A stretch of 37,720 bases of DNA from Verrucomicrobiota bacterium (GTDB lineage Bacteria; Verrucomicrobiota; Verrucomicrobiia; Limisphaerales; UBA8199). The notes beneath the pieces were generated by a model. It saw nothing but the letters and a program-made list of their open reading frames with translations. It searched no databases and was not told the origin of the DNA. A program made the position numbers and the translations under genes. The stretch is from positions 1 through 37,720 of the forward strand of contig PSRM01000204.1 in assembly GCA_003176045.1 (NCBI GenBank), written 5' to 3'. Below are positions 24,631-32,417 of this stretch, in pieces (the stretch's first letter is position 1; the number at the start of each line of letters is the position of its first letter).

Positions 24631-24728
24631 AAGTTAAATAAGTTACATGAGTTACATTGGTTACACAGGCCATCCGCCGCTTGGACCATGTAACCTATGT
24701 AACCTATGTAACCAGTTAACTTTGTAAC
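24631..24728. repeat. 9-nt tandem repeats forming an inverted pair
   Basis: GTTACAT-type units (AGTTACATGA, GTTACATTGG, TTACAC; 24641-24666) face CATGTAACC, TATGTAACC, TATGTAACC (about 24687-24713). The arms can pair around a GGCCATCCGCCGCTTGGAC loop. The structure fills the gap between two minus-strand genes. Confidence 0.8.
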
Positions 24729-24743
24729 GCATACCAGGTAGGG

Positions 24744-25115
24744 TCAGTAGCGGTCGCGGCGTCCGCCACCATGGCCTCCGCCGCCGTGGCCGCCCCGGCC
24801 ACCGCCGCCATAGCCGCCACGCCCACCGCCATGCCCGCGCCCGCCGCCGCCACCACCGGGACGTTCCTCGCGTGGCCGGGCAACATTGACACTCAAAGCG
24901 CGCCCGCCCAAATCCTTGCCATTCAAAGCCTCGATTGCCTTTTGCGCCTCCTCGGGTGTGCTCATCGTCACGAAGGCGAACCCGCGAGGACGGCCAGTCG
25001 CCCGGTCGGTCGCAATGTTGGCCTCGACGACCGTGCCGTGCGCGGCGAAGGTGTCCTGCAGTTCGTTTTCGGTGACTTTGAAGTCGAGATTCCCGACGAA
25101 TAATTTGTTGCTCAT
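24744..25115 (-). CDS. Glycine-rich RRM RNA-binding protein
   Basis: 123 aa. A single RNA recognition motif spans residues 1-80, with RNP2 LFVGNL (5-10) and RNP1 RGFAFVTM (44-51). A Gly/Arg/His-rich tail (about 87-123) carries GGRGG and GGGHGGG runs. This is the layout of cyanobacterial Rbp-type and plant glycine-rich RNA-binding proteins, often cold-regulated; the RNA targets here are unknown. Cytoplasmic. No cold-shock element was identified upstream. Confidence 0.92.
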   Translation of the reverse strand: MSNKLFVGNLDFKVTENELQDTFAAHGTVVEANIATDRATGRPRGFAFVTMSTPEEAQKAIEALNGKDLGGRALSVNVARPREERPGGGGGGRGHGGGRGGYGGGGRGGHGGGGHGGGRRDRY

Positions 25116-25328
25116 GGACTCTATAAGCTGTCCTGCACAGTTCTGCGCTCGCCATGCTGTTCCCGAGGGTCGGGTCTCAAATCCTCATTGAACCGGGTTC
25201 ACCTGAGGATTTCCACGTCATGCAAGCGAAGAACGCATCAAGAGACGCCTTGAATGTGACTGGTTTCGCGCCAATAGCAAGCGTCTAACCTCTTTATTTC
25301 GAACTTGGAACGCCGACCGATTGTGGGG

Positions 25329-25387
25329 GACGAAGTAAGGAGTCCCTCCCCGGTAAAGCAGCCACCGAAGCGACTCCTCACGTCGGC
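25329..25387. repeat. Inverted pair of the GACGACGTGAGGAGTC-type 16-mer
   Basis: GACGAAGTAAGGAGTC (25329-25344) and its inverted relative GACTCCTCACGTCGGC (25372-25387) face each other across 27 bp. The same word occurs alone at 32278-32293 and 35971-35986. The rest of the 25116-25488 gap contains no supported gene. Confidence 0.75.
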
Positions 25388-25488
25388 GCCTACAATGCAT
25401 CTGAATTATCCTTCGCTAATCAAACTTGCCCACCGCCTGAAATGTGCGAGACTTACCCAAGCTAAATGATTAATCACTTATCGTCTGC

Positions 25489-26175
25489 GTGCGCCGTATT
25501 GTGGCGCATCGATCAGCTCCAACCGGCGGGGGTTCTCTGAGCCGCCCGTTCCCTTCCCGTTCGTTCCGCTCTCGCGAACCGCTGCATCGCCGCAACGGCA
25601 AGATTCGTGCCCGCGAAGTCCGGGTCCTCGACGAAAACAAACAGCAACTGGGCGTGATGTCCCTCAACGACGCGCTGCGCCTGGCCCAGGGCAAGGACCT
25701 GGACCTGGTCGAAATCGCCCCTACCGCCGAGCCGCCGGTTTGCCGGATTGTGAACTACGGCAAATTCCTTTATGAAGAAGCCAAGCGCAGCAAGGATTCC
25801 CGCGTTCCGCAGTCGGCCAGCCGCATGAAAGAGCTGCAGCTTTCCCCGGCGATTGATCCGCACGACCTGGCCGTCAAGCGCGACCACGCAATCCGGTTCC
25901 TTTGTGACGATCACAAGGTCCGGATCAAGCTGCGGTTCAAAGGACGCCAGAAGGCGCACAAGGAGATCGGGTTCGAGGTCATCAACCGGTTTGTGAAGGA
26001 AGTTGCCGGTTACGGCCATGCAGATTCGCCCCCTAAAATGCTGGGCGACCGCGATCTGAATGTTCTGCTCACGCCTTTGCCGCGCGACAAGCGCGCCAAG
26101 AATCCGCGGTCGCCGGCCCCAACCAATCCGTCCAAAGACCCGCCCCCACCGACGGCCGAAATCAGCCAGGGTTGA
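25489..26175 (+). CDS. infC: Translation initiation factor IF-3
   Basis: 228 aa from the GTG at 25489. IF-3 binds the 30S subunit and controls start-codon and initiator-tRNA selection. The N-terminal domain reads HRRNGKIRAREVRVLDENKQ followed by CRIVNYGKFLYEE. The C-terminal domain reads MKELQLSPAIDPHDLAVKRD, then VRIKLRFKGRQKAHKEIG. A Pro-rich tail of about 25 residues extends beyond the usual end. An in-frame ATT at 25498 could be the real start, since infC of Escherichia coli uses AUU for autoregulation; no ATG suits. The usual followers rpmI and rplT are absent, so this may be a second IF-3 gene. Confidence 0.9.
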   Translation: MRRIVAHRSAPTGGGSLSRPFPSRSFRSREPLHRRNGKIRAREVRVLDENKQQLGVMSLNDALRLAQGKDLDLVEIAPTAEPPVCRIVNYGKFLYEEAKRSKDSRVPQSASRMKELQLSPAIDPHDLAVKRDHAIRFLCDDHKVRIKLRFKGRQKAHKEIGFEVINRFVKEVAGYGHADSPPKMLGDRDLNVLLTPLPRDKRAKNPRSPAPTNPSKDPPPPTAEISQG

Positions 26176-26550
26176 TTCGGCACTGTGACCCGTCGGGGCG
26201 ACTGTTCGGGTGCCAGGACTTAAGTCGAGCAACCACTCCGAGCACATAAGGAGGCTGGAGGGTTCCTGGCGTTCTCCTTGGAAAGGCCCAATTCACGCTG
26301 TGAGGCCGGACCTACCTCCGGATGGCCGCTAAAATAATTTACGCGGTTGCATGTCCCCTTTTTCCTTCTTTTCGCGCCTTGAATGGTAGAAAGCCAAGTG
26401 CTGGGTGCGACGCGAAGCGAAAACCATGTAACCACGAACCAAAATAGTCACGGGCGACATACTCAGTTCCACCACCGGCGCGGTCTGGTTGAGCATTTCC
26501 GGGACCGGACCGCCAGCGGGACGCAAGTCGAAGCCCCAATAAAGGAAAAA
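26176..26550. other. Intergenic region without a supported gene
   Basis: 375 bp between infC and the next exported-protein gene. Open frames crossing it on both strands lack family features. I see no clear terminator or promoter. It has ordinary complexity, unlike most gaps in this window. Confidence 0.5.
26542..26546 (+). promoter_or_regulatory. Shine-Dalgarno AAGGA deciding the start at 26551
   Basis: AAGGA with a 4-nt spacer precedes ATG 26551, the point where a typical cytoplasmic/membrane N terminus begins. This argues against the in-frame ATG at 26383. Clear Shine-Dalgarno sites are rare in the window. Confidence 0.7.
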
Positions 26551-27090
26551 ATGAATACACAACAAACAATCATAAAGTCCGAACACCATCTACAGCCTGC
26601 CACCATTCACACGGCGCGGGCAAAACGACGCAGCGCCCTGGCGGGTTTGACCGTTCTCGCGCTTGCGGGGCTGATCGCCTGGTGGGCCCGGGCGGGCGAT
26701 ACGGACAAGCCTTTGGATGGCCAAAGGCTCCAGGGTTCATGGAACGTGACGGCCCATGTCGAGGGCGAGCCGCTCATCCACGCCTTGATCACGTTCAATA
26801 ACGACGGTGGCTTCGTGGAAACGGCCGCCGCGCCGGGCATCAGCGCCGGTCATGGCAACTGGACACGCACCGGGCACAATCAGTTTGCGCTTACCGCGCT
26901 TTATTTGCGCCTGGACGCCACGGGCCACTTTGTGGGCACATCCAAGGTCCGCTCGACCTTCACCCTCAGCGAGTCTTCGGGCGTGGCCAGCGGTCCCTTT
27001 CAGACTGATGTATTCGATGCGGACGGCAACATGATTTCCTCCTTTGGCGGGTCGGCCGAGGCCGCGCGCATTTCAGTTGAATCTTTGTGA
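26551..27090 (+). CDS. Exported or membrane-anchored protein of unknown function
   Basis: 179 aa from MNTQQTIIKSEHH. A basic segment (AKRRS) precedes one hydrophobic helix (LAGLTVLALAGLIAWWA, about residues 29-47), then an external domain (LQGSWNVTAHVEGEPLIHAL, then GHGNWTRTGHNQFALTALYL) that looks like a small beta-barrel or lipocalin-like fold. Family not identified. It lies 18 bp upstream of the 887-aa exported protein, same strand, so the two are probably co-transcribed. Confidence 0.75.
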   Translation: MNTQQTIIKSEHHLQPATIHTARAKRRSALAGLTVLALAGLIAWWARAGDTDKPLDGQRLQGSWNVTAHVEGEPLIHALITFNNDGGFVETAAAPGISAGHGNWTRTGHNQFALTALYLRLDATGHFVGTSKVRSTFTLSESSGVASGPFQTDVFDADGNMISSFGGSAEAARISVESL

Positions 27091-27108
27091 TGCGGGGAAG
27101 CCAAACCT

Positions 27109-29772
27109 ATGAAGCCGATTCACGCTCTCGCCTGGGTAAAACTCGCTTTGCTGTTTCTGATCGTGCTCAGTACTCCGCAGCGTGGCTGGGGCTTTTCGCC
27201 GCCGGGCGAGCCCGTCATTGGTCAAATCAAGCCGAGCGTGACAGGCCAAAGTAATCCCAACGGATACAGCGTCCTTTTAACCGGTCAAAACAATGCCACC
27301 GGCGCGTTCACCTACACTATTAAACGTCCCTCGTTTACCTCGGTCACAAAGACCTTCAGCCCGCTCACCAGCTCTGTGATATCCACGTTCTTCGTGAAGG
27401 CAGCGATTATAGGTGACCACGGGATGCTCTTCGTCACAGATGAGGAGGACGCAAACCACCTTCACACAGCTACAGCGGTGCTGATGGACGCTGCGCAAGC
27501 GGCCGCGCCGGTTCGGCCGCTTTACCAGGTCGTCCAAGGCGACACACTCTTTACCCCTCCGGCCCACCAGTTGGCCCAAAACACCGATGGCTCGTGCCTT
27601 TTCGCCTATACCCGTTCTTTCGGTACCATCTCTGACAAAATCGCCGGAATTGGCATGTGGCGCACCGATCACTTTGATTCCTCCACACCCGCCTTGTGCA
27701 GCCTGAGCGACCAGGATATTGGCTCGCTTGTCGAGGTGTTCGCTCAGATTGTCCCGCTCAACGTCTCGGCCGGCGAGACCACCGACGCCCGAATCCTGCT
27801 CGACGCCACCATCGCCAGCGATTGCCCGCTGCCATTGCCCGCGCTGGTCGTCAATGGCGGCACCTGCCTGGATTTCGGCTCCACCACCGTCAACACCACC
27901 GTGTCCAAACCGGTCAGCTTCTGCAATCCCGGCCTCGACTCGATCACGGTCACCAGCCTGAGTGCGAACGGCCCATTTTCCGGGCCGCAAAATTTCCAGG
28001 CGCTCACGATTGCGCCAGGCCACTGCCAAACGCTCAATATGACTTTCGCGCCGACGGTGGCAGGTCCGACCGGCAACCTTCAATTGCAAATCGGCCGCGA
28101 CACGACCCTCGGTCAATCCACGCTCTGTTGCACGGGCAACGCCACCAACCCCGCGCCGAACCTGGTGGTGGTCCCGCAGCCGCTCAATTTCGGCAACGTT
28201 ATCAACAACACCACGGCCTCCGCGACCGTGACTTTTGGCAACCAGGGCACAGCCTCGGTAGCAATCACGGCCATCGGCAAGAGCACCCATTTTTCGGCTC
28301 CGGGTTTTGGGGGCCTGCCGCCGCTTGGACCCGGCCAGCAATCCAGCCCGGTCCAGATCAGCTTCAATCCCAATGGGGACCTGGGCATCTTTAACGAGAG
28401 CCTTTCCTTGACGCTAAATACAGCCAGTTTTGGGGCCACCAGGATAAATTGCTCAGCCAACAGTGTCCTGCCGACCGTCACCATCACGGCTCTGACCAAC
28501 TGCATCCCGGAGAGCGCGGTCAATGGGGTGAAAGCTTTTCGGGTCAGCCGAAACGGCGCCACCGGCTCGAGCTTGACGGTGAACGTTTCGAGGGGCGGGA
28601 CCGCTATCTCAGACCCGCCCCTCATCCCGTTACTTTGCGGCAAGCCCGATTACAAGGACCTGGGCAAGACCGTGGTGATCGCCCAGTCATCGAGCTTCAC
28701 AGATGTTATTCTGACTCCGATCGCCGATTCGTTCGCGGGCCGAACAAATACCGTCATCCTCAGCGTGGCTTCAGGCACAGGCTACACGGCGGGCACTCCG
28801 GCCAGTGCAACAGTTTGCATTAGCGATTCAGACCCGGTGCCGGTGGTGACCGTGCTTGGAAAGACCGCGTCAAGCTTTACCAGCACGGGGCTGGTTGCCG
28901 GCATTAGCTTGTCGGCCCCCAGCAAGGTGCCGGTCACCGTCAATTGGACCACTTTTACCGGCACGATTGTGAACCAATGTTTCATTGATTTCTTCACCAA
29001 GCTGAGCACCTGCTCGTTCCTCACCAACACCGCCACGCCGGGCTCGCCCTGCTGTTTTATTTGTAATCCATCCTCTGACTTTACAATGACCAGCGGGCAG
29101 GTGGTTATCCCGCCGTGCACCGTCACACAGACTGTGACTGTGCCGATCTGCAACGGATTTATCCAAACCAACAAGACCTTTTTCATCGGCCTTTCCGCCC
29201 CGGTCAACGCGGTTCTTGGCAGTCATGATGTGCTCCAGGCGGGGGTCGGGGTTTGCACCATCCAGCAGGGAGTTCCCGACGTCACTTCTCCCTGCAATAC
29301 CTGCACCATCGGATTCTTCGACCTGGAGCCGGCCTACGGCGCAACGGCAAAAGTTCATGAGCCAGTCAATTACGCCTACACCTGGACGGTGCCTGACCCG
29401 CTGAACTGGCATGCCCTGGAGTGGCTCAAATTCCGCCTTCGCGATGACGAGGAAAACCTGCTGACCGTGCGGCTCGATGTGGCCAGCAAGACCTTAAGCG
29501 TCTTGAACGAGGCCAACGGCCAGTTCGTGGCCGGCGGCCTGCCGGGCAGCCCCTGGCAACTCGAAACACCGGAGGCCACCCTTTATCTGAGCCATTCGAG
29601 CGCCGTGGGCAGCGGCCCCACTGGCCCCAGCGTGACTCTTAACCTGGCCCTGAGCTTCAAGCCCTCCGCAGCCAACCGGTTCCTCAGCGTCGAGGTGGCC
29701 GCCAGGGACCTTCTGGGCGGCGAGAACGGCTTCGCCCAAGCGGGCACGCTCTTTATTGAGCCAATCCATTGA
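27109..29772 (+). CDS. Exported protein with HYDIN/ASH-like and Calx-beta-like domains
   Basis: 887 aa. Signal peptide MKPIHALAWVKLALLFLIVL with cleavage near GWG|FSP. Residues about 45-235 resemble a spondin-like region (FFVKAAIIGDHGMLFVTDEE, then TRSFGTISDKIAGIGMW). Two ASH/HYDIN-type beta domains follow (about 248-345, CLDFGSTTVNTTVSKPVSFC; about 348-450, LNFGNVINNTTASATVTFGN). A Calx-beta-like region occupies about 458-580 (TNCIPESAVNGVKAFRVSRN ... CISDSDPVP), then less clear beta domains rich in Cys (CCFICNP, CNTCTIG). No outer-membrane anchor or sorting signal was found. Function unknown; its probable operon partner is the 179-aa protein upstream. Confidence 0.8.
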   Translation: MKPIHALAWVKLALLFLIVLSTPQRGWGFSPPGEPVIGQIKPSVTGQSNPNGYSVLLTGQNNATGAFTYTIKRPSFTSVTKTFSPLTSSVISTFFVKAAIIGDHGMLFVTDEEDANHLHTATAVLMDAAQAAAPVRPLYQVVQGDTLFTPPAHQLAQNTDGSCLFAYTRSFGTISDKIAGIGMWRTDHFDSSTPALCSLSDQDIGSLVEVFAQIVPLNVSAGETTDARILLDATIASDCPLPLPALVVNGGTCLDFGSTTVNTTVSKPVSFCNPGLDSITVTSLSANGPFSGPQNFQALTIAPGHCQTLNMTFAPTVAGPTGNLQLQIGRDTTLGQSTLCCTGNATNPAPNLVVVPQPLNFGNVINNTTASATVTFGNQGTASVAITAIGKSTHFSAPGFGGLPPLGPGQQSSPVQISFNPNGDLGIFNESLSLTLNTASFGATRINCSANSVLPTVTITALTNCIPESAVNGVKAFRVSRNGATGSSLTVNVSRGGTAISDPPLIPLLCGKPDYKDLGKTVVIAQSSSFTDVILTPIADSFAGRTNTVILSVASGTGYTAGTPASATVCISDSDPVPVVTVLGKTASSFTSTGLVAGISLSAPSKVPVTVNWTTFTGTIVNQCFIDFFTKLSTCSFLTNTATPGSPCCFICNPSSDFTMTSGQVVIPPCTVTQTVTVPICNGFIQTNKTFFIGLSAPVNAVLGSHDVLQAGVGVCTIQQGVPDVTSPCNTCTIGFFDLEPAYGATAKVHEPVNYAYTWTVPDPLNWHALEWLKFRLRDDEENLLTVRLDVASKTLSVLNEANGQFVAGGLPGSPWQLETPEATLYLSHSSAVGSGPTGPSVTLNLALSFKPSAANRFLSVEVAARDLLGGENGFAQAGTLFIEPIH

Positions 29773-29819
29773 AGGCCTTTTGGTATTGACTTAAGTGGAG
29801 AAATGGGCACAGTTGTAGC

Positions 29820-30050
29820 ATGACTGTGCTTTTTCGATGCCGGGTCGAACCGAAGCTGCTCAACAAAGCCAGGAAAGTAAGCGCCAATCTAGGCACTTCA
29901 CTCGAGGAAACCGTCCGCATGTTTATGAGTCAAATTGCCAGGACAGGTCGGGTGCCTCTTTCCTTGGAAGTGGAAGATGGGTTGGTGGACATCAAACGCC
30001 GAAACGATATTTGGAGCAAACTCGATGACTCGACAGCCGAAGATTGGTGA
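29820..30050 (+). CDS. RelB/DinJ-like antitoxin
   Basis: 76 aa. The N-terminal beta strand and helices (VLFRCRVEPKLLNKARKVSA, then TSLEETVRMFMSQIARTGRV) fit a ribbon-helix-helix antitoxin of the RelB/DinJ type. The acidic C-terminal tail (WSKLDDSTAEDW) would wrap the toxin. Its stop lies 26 nt inside the next gene, so the two are translationally coupled. Such antitoxins normally repress their own operon. Confidence 0.8.
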   Translation: MTVLFRCRVEPKLLNKARKVSANLGTSLEETVRMFMSQIARTGRVPLSLEVEDGLVDIKRRNDIWSKLDDSTAEDW

Positions 30051-30357
30051 CGTGTTCATTGTGGACCTTGGGATGCGGGCGAAGGTTCGGCCTGTCGTGG
30101 TTCTCTCGCGCGGAGATCCAGAGGCGCCCCGAGCGCTGGCCATAGCGGTTCCTCTGACTTTGGAGAACAGAGGGAGCCGGTACGAAGTCCCAATGCCGCA
30201 CGTTCCCTGGCTGCGTAATCAGGGAGTTGCTGATGTGCAAGCTATTGGAAACGTAGGACTACACGAGTTGACTGACTTCCGTGGCCGTTTCGAAATGGCG
30301 GTTATCGCGCAGATTCAGAAAGCGCTGCTTTGGGCACTTGATCTGGAAAGCAGCTAG
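30025..30357 (+). CDS. MazF/PemK-like endoribonuclease toxin
   Basis: 110 aa. The N terminus QPKIGDVFIVDLG and the KVRPVVVLSRG loop with R22-P23 match the MazF/PemK family; IAVPLTLE and DVQAIGNVGLHELTDFRG fit the following conserved strands. Family members cut mRNA in the cytoplasm at short sites. The start at 30025 is inside the antitoxin gene; a further upstream ATG would give a 30-residue unrelated extension. Target site is unknown. Confidence 0.87.
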   Translation: MTRQPKIGDVFIVDLGMRAKVRPVVVLSRGDPEAPRALAIAVPLTLENRGSRYEVPMPHVPWLRNQGVADVQAIGNVGLHELTDFRGRFEMAVIAQIQKALLWALDLESS

Positions 30358-30462
30358 CCCTGCATCGGTGTCAGCAGAGCCGCACTGACTCCCATGAGAA
30401 GCCAAAACCACCCGCTACAGAACATGGACCTTGGCTTGGTTAACCTTTTGCATGGAATCGTC

Positions 30463-31926
30463 TCACGCGAATAGCTTCGTAACCGCCTTGGCCTTCACCA
30501 ATTCCCGCGGCTGCTTCAAATGATTGTACACAATCGTCTCTGGCTCGATGCCGAAGGCGTGATAAATCGTGGCGAGCATTTCCATCGGATGAACCGGATC
30601 TTCCGAGGGGCTGCTGCCGGTCTTGTCGGACTTACCATGCACGTAGCCACGTTTGATTCCCGCGCCGGCGATGACCGAGGTATAGCAGTAAGGCCAATGA
30701 TCACGGCCATCGGCGCTGTTGTTGTTGCCGGAGGTGCTCACGCCTTTTTGCGGGCTGCGCCCAAACTCTCCGATCGCGACCACTAGCGTTTCTTTCAATA
30801 ACCCACGATCGTCCATGTCTTCGATGAACGCCGCCAGGCCGCGGTCGAGCATCGGGCCGGACTGGTCTCTCATCCGTTTTGTGAGGTCCACGTGATGGTC
30901 CCAGGAATGATTGTCCGAGTTGGCCACCTTGGGCCAGATCACTTCGACCACGCGCGTGCCCGCTTCGATCAGCCGCCGAGCCAACAGGCAGCTTTGGCCG
31001 AACGTGTTCTTTCCATACTTCTCGCGCAGTTTTTCTGGTTCCTGCGCCAGATCGAAGGCTTTGCGAGCGCGGCCAGAGATAATCAGGTTCAGCGCGCGCT
31101 GGTAATAATCATCCAGATTATAGCTTTCGACGGCCTTTTCGATGTCGGGCATCGCCTGTTCGATGGCCTCGCGCAGTTTGGCGCGCCGTTCCAGGCGCAG
31201 AGCGAAGACTTCCGGCGGCAGTTTGAGATCATCCACCTTGACGCGCTCCATTTTGTTCATGTCCATGTCGTCGCCCTCGGGATAAAGCGTGTAAGGATCG
31301 AAGGCCTTGCCCAGGAAACCCGCGCTGCCGCCTTTGCCGACTACGTTTGATTCCTGGAGGGGGCGCGGCAGCATCACGAACGGCAACATCGGCTCGTCCA
31401 ACGGGCGCAGTCGGACAAGCTGCGAGCCGAAATTCGGAAAGTCTTTCGGATCCGGCGGTTCGAGTTGCCCAGACGGGCTGACCTTATCTGTGGTATAGCC
31501 CGTCATGATTTGGTAAATAGCCGCAGTGTGGTTGAAGAGCCCGTTGGGCGTGTAGCTCATCGAGCGGATCATCGTGAACTTGTCGTTCACTTTCGCCAAA
31601 TTAGGGAGCACTTCGGTAAAGTTGACGCCGGGAATCTTTGTCGGAATTGCCTTGAACGGGCTGCGAATATTATCCGGCAGGTTTTCCTTCGGGTCCCACA
31701 AATCCAGATGGCTCGGGCCGCCCTGCAAATAGATCATGACGACATTTTTTGCCGAACCCCAGCCGGGCCCGCCGCCGCGCTCGCCGGCTATAGCCTGCAG
31801 CTTCAATAACGAACCAAGCGACAAGCCCAGAATGCCTGTGCCGCCGATGCGCAGCAAATCGCGCCGCGTCAATTTGAGTTGAGGGTCACAAAGGTCACTG
31901 CATGTCCCGCCGGGAATTTTGATCAT
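30463..31926 (-). CDS. DUF1501 protein with Tat signal
   Basis: 487 aa. A twin-arginine leader [20 protein letters not shown] (residues 20-39) directs folded export. The body has DUF1501 features: [28 protein letters not shown] and [17 protein letters not shown], an alkaline-phosphatase/sulfatase-like fold. These proteins are abundant in Planctomycetes and Verrucomicrobia and are usually paired with a DUF1549/DUF1553 cytochrome-type gene, which is not present here. Enzymatic function not established. Convergent with the toxin gene. Confidence 0.93.
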   Translation of the reverse strand: MIKIPGGTCSDLCDPQLKLTRRDLLRIGGTGILGLSLGSLLKLQAIAGERGGGPGWGSAKNVVMIYLQGGPSHLDLWDPKENLPDNIRSPFKAIPTKIPGVNFTEVLPNLAKVNDKFTMIRSMSYTPNGLFNHTAAIYQIMTGYTTDKVSPSGQLEPPDPKDFPNFGSQLVRLRPLDEPMLPFVMLPRPLQESNVVGKGGSAGFLGKAFDPYTLYPEGDDMDMNKMERVKVDDLKLPPEVFALRLERRAKLREAIEQAMPDIEKAVESYNLDDYYQRALNLIISGRARKAFDLAQEPEKLREKYGKNTFGQSCLLARRLIEAGTRVVEVIWPKVANSDNHSWDHHVDLTKRMRDQSGPMLDRGLAAFIEDMDDRGLLKETLVVAIGEFGRSPQKGVSTSGNNNSADGRDHWPYCYTSVIAGAGIKRGYVHGKSDKTGSSPSEDPVHPMEMLATIYHAFGIEPETIVYNHLKQPRELVKAKAVTKLFA

Positions 31927-32029
31927 AAGCTTGGAATGCTGAGTTTCGATAATACTTTACCATGGCAATCGGCGATGTCGAGCTAAGAAAAGTAGCGCGG
32001 GTTTCCAACCTGCTGTATCATGCTAAGCT

Positions 32030-32266
32030 ATGATTGCCGGCATCATCTCAGGCGCATTCGGCATCTTCTTTTTCCTGGTATCGGGCGTCATCGGGATTGC
32101 TCTTTTTGCCTTTTGGATATGGATGCTTATCCACGCCATCACCAACAAAGGCCTCACCGACACTGAAAAGATCATCTGGGTCCTGGTTGTCATTTTCCTT
32201 CATGCGCTTGGCGCCCTCCTTTATTTCTTTATCGGCCGCCCCAAGGGCACGGCCAGCGTCCTATAG
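32030..32266 (+). CDS. Small PLDc_N-like membrane protein
   Basis: 78 aa with two or three membrane helices (FFFLVSGVIGIALFAFWIWM and WVLVVIFLHALGALLYFFIG). The ...HAI..., then a short polar turn (GLTDTEKIIW), then a helix ending FFIGRPKG, is the pattern of the PLDc_N domain found at the N terminus of cardiolipin synthases and in small stand-alone proteins. No catalytic HKD motif. Role unknown. Confidence 0.83.
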   Translation: MIAGIISGAFGIFFFLVSGVIGIALFAFWIWMLIHAITNKGLTDTEKIIWVLVVIFLHALGALLYFFIGRPKGTASVL

Positions 32267-32277
32267 ATGTCCAGGGG

Positions 32278-32293
32278 GACGACGTGAGGAGTC
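32278..32293. repeat. Dispersed 16-mer GACGACGTGAGGAGTC
   Basis: Exact form of the word shared with 35971-35986 (one difference) and 25329-25344. It begins 12 bp after the stop of the PLDc_N-like gene. Confidence 0.6.
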
Positions 32294-32417
32294 CCTTTTA
32301 GGCCTAAATTTTGCTTGCCATTGAAGCCCAATCCGGGATAAAATGCCATCTCGAATGTCAGTCAAGTCATTGCGCGCGAGGCCACTTCGCCGCCAGGTAC
32401 CATCATGTTGTAAACTC

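Noticed and set aside
16881..24728. Possible CRISPR arrays in the repeat-rich gaps
   Set aside because: Units are 7-12 nt with no unique spacers and no cas genes.
27277..28341. 354-codon frame opposite the 887-aa exported protein
   Set aside because: Arg/Gly-rich shadow without domain pattern; the plus strand is clearly coding.
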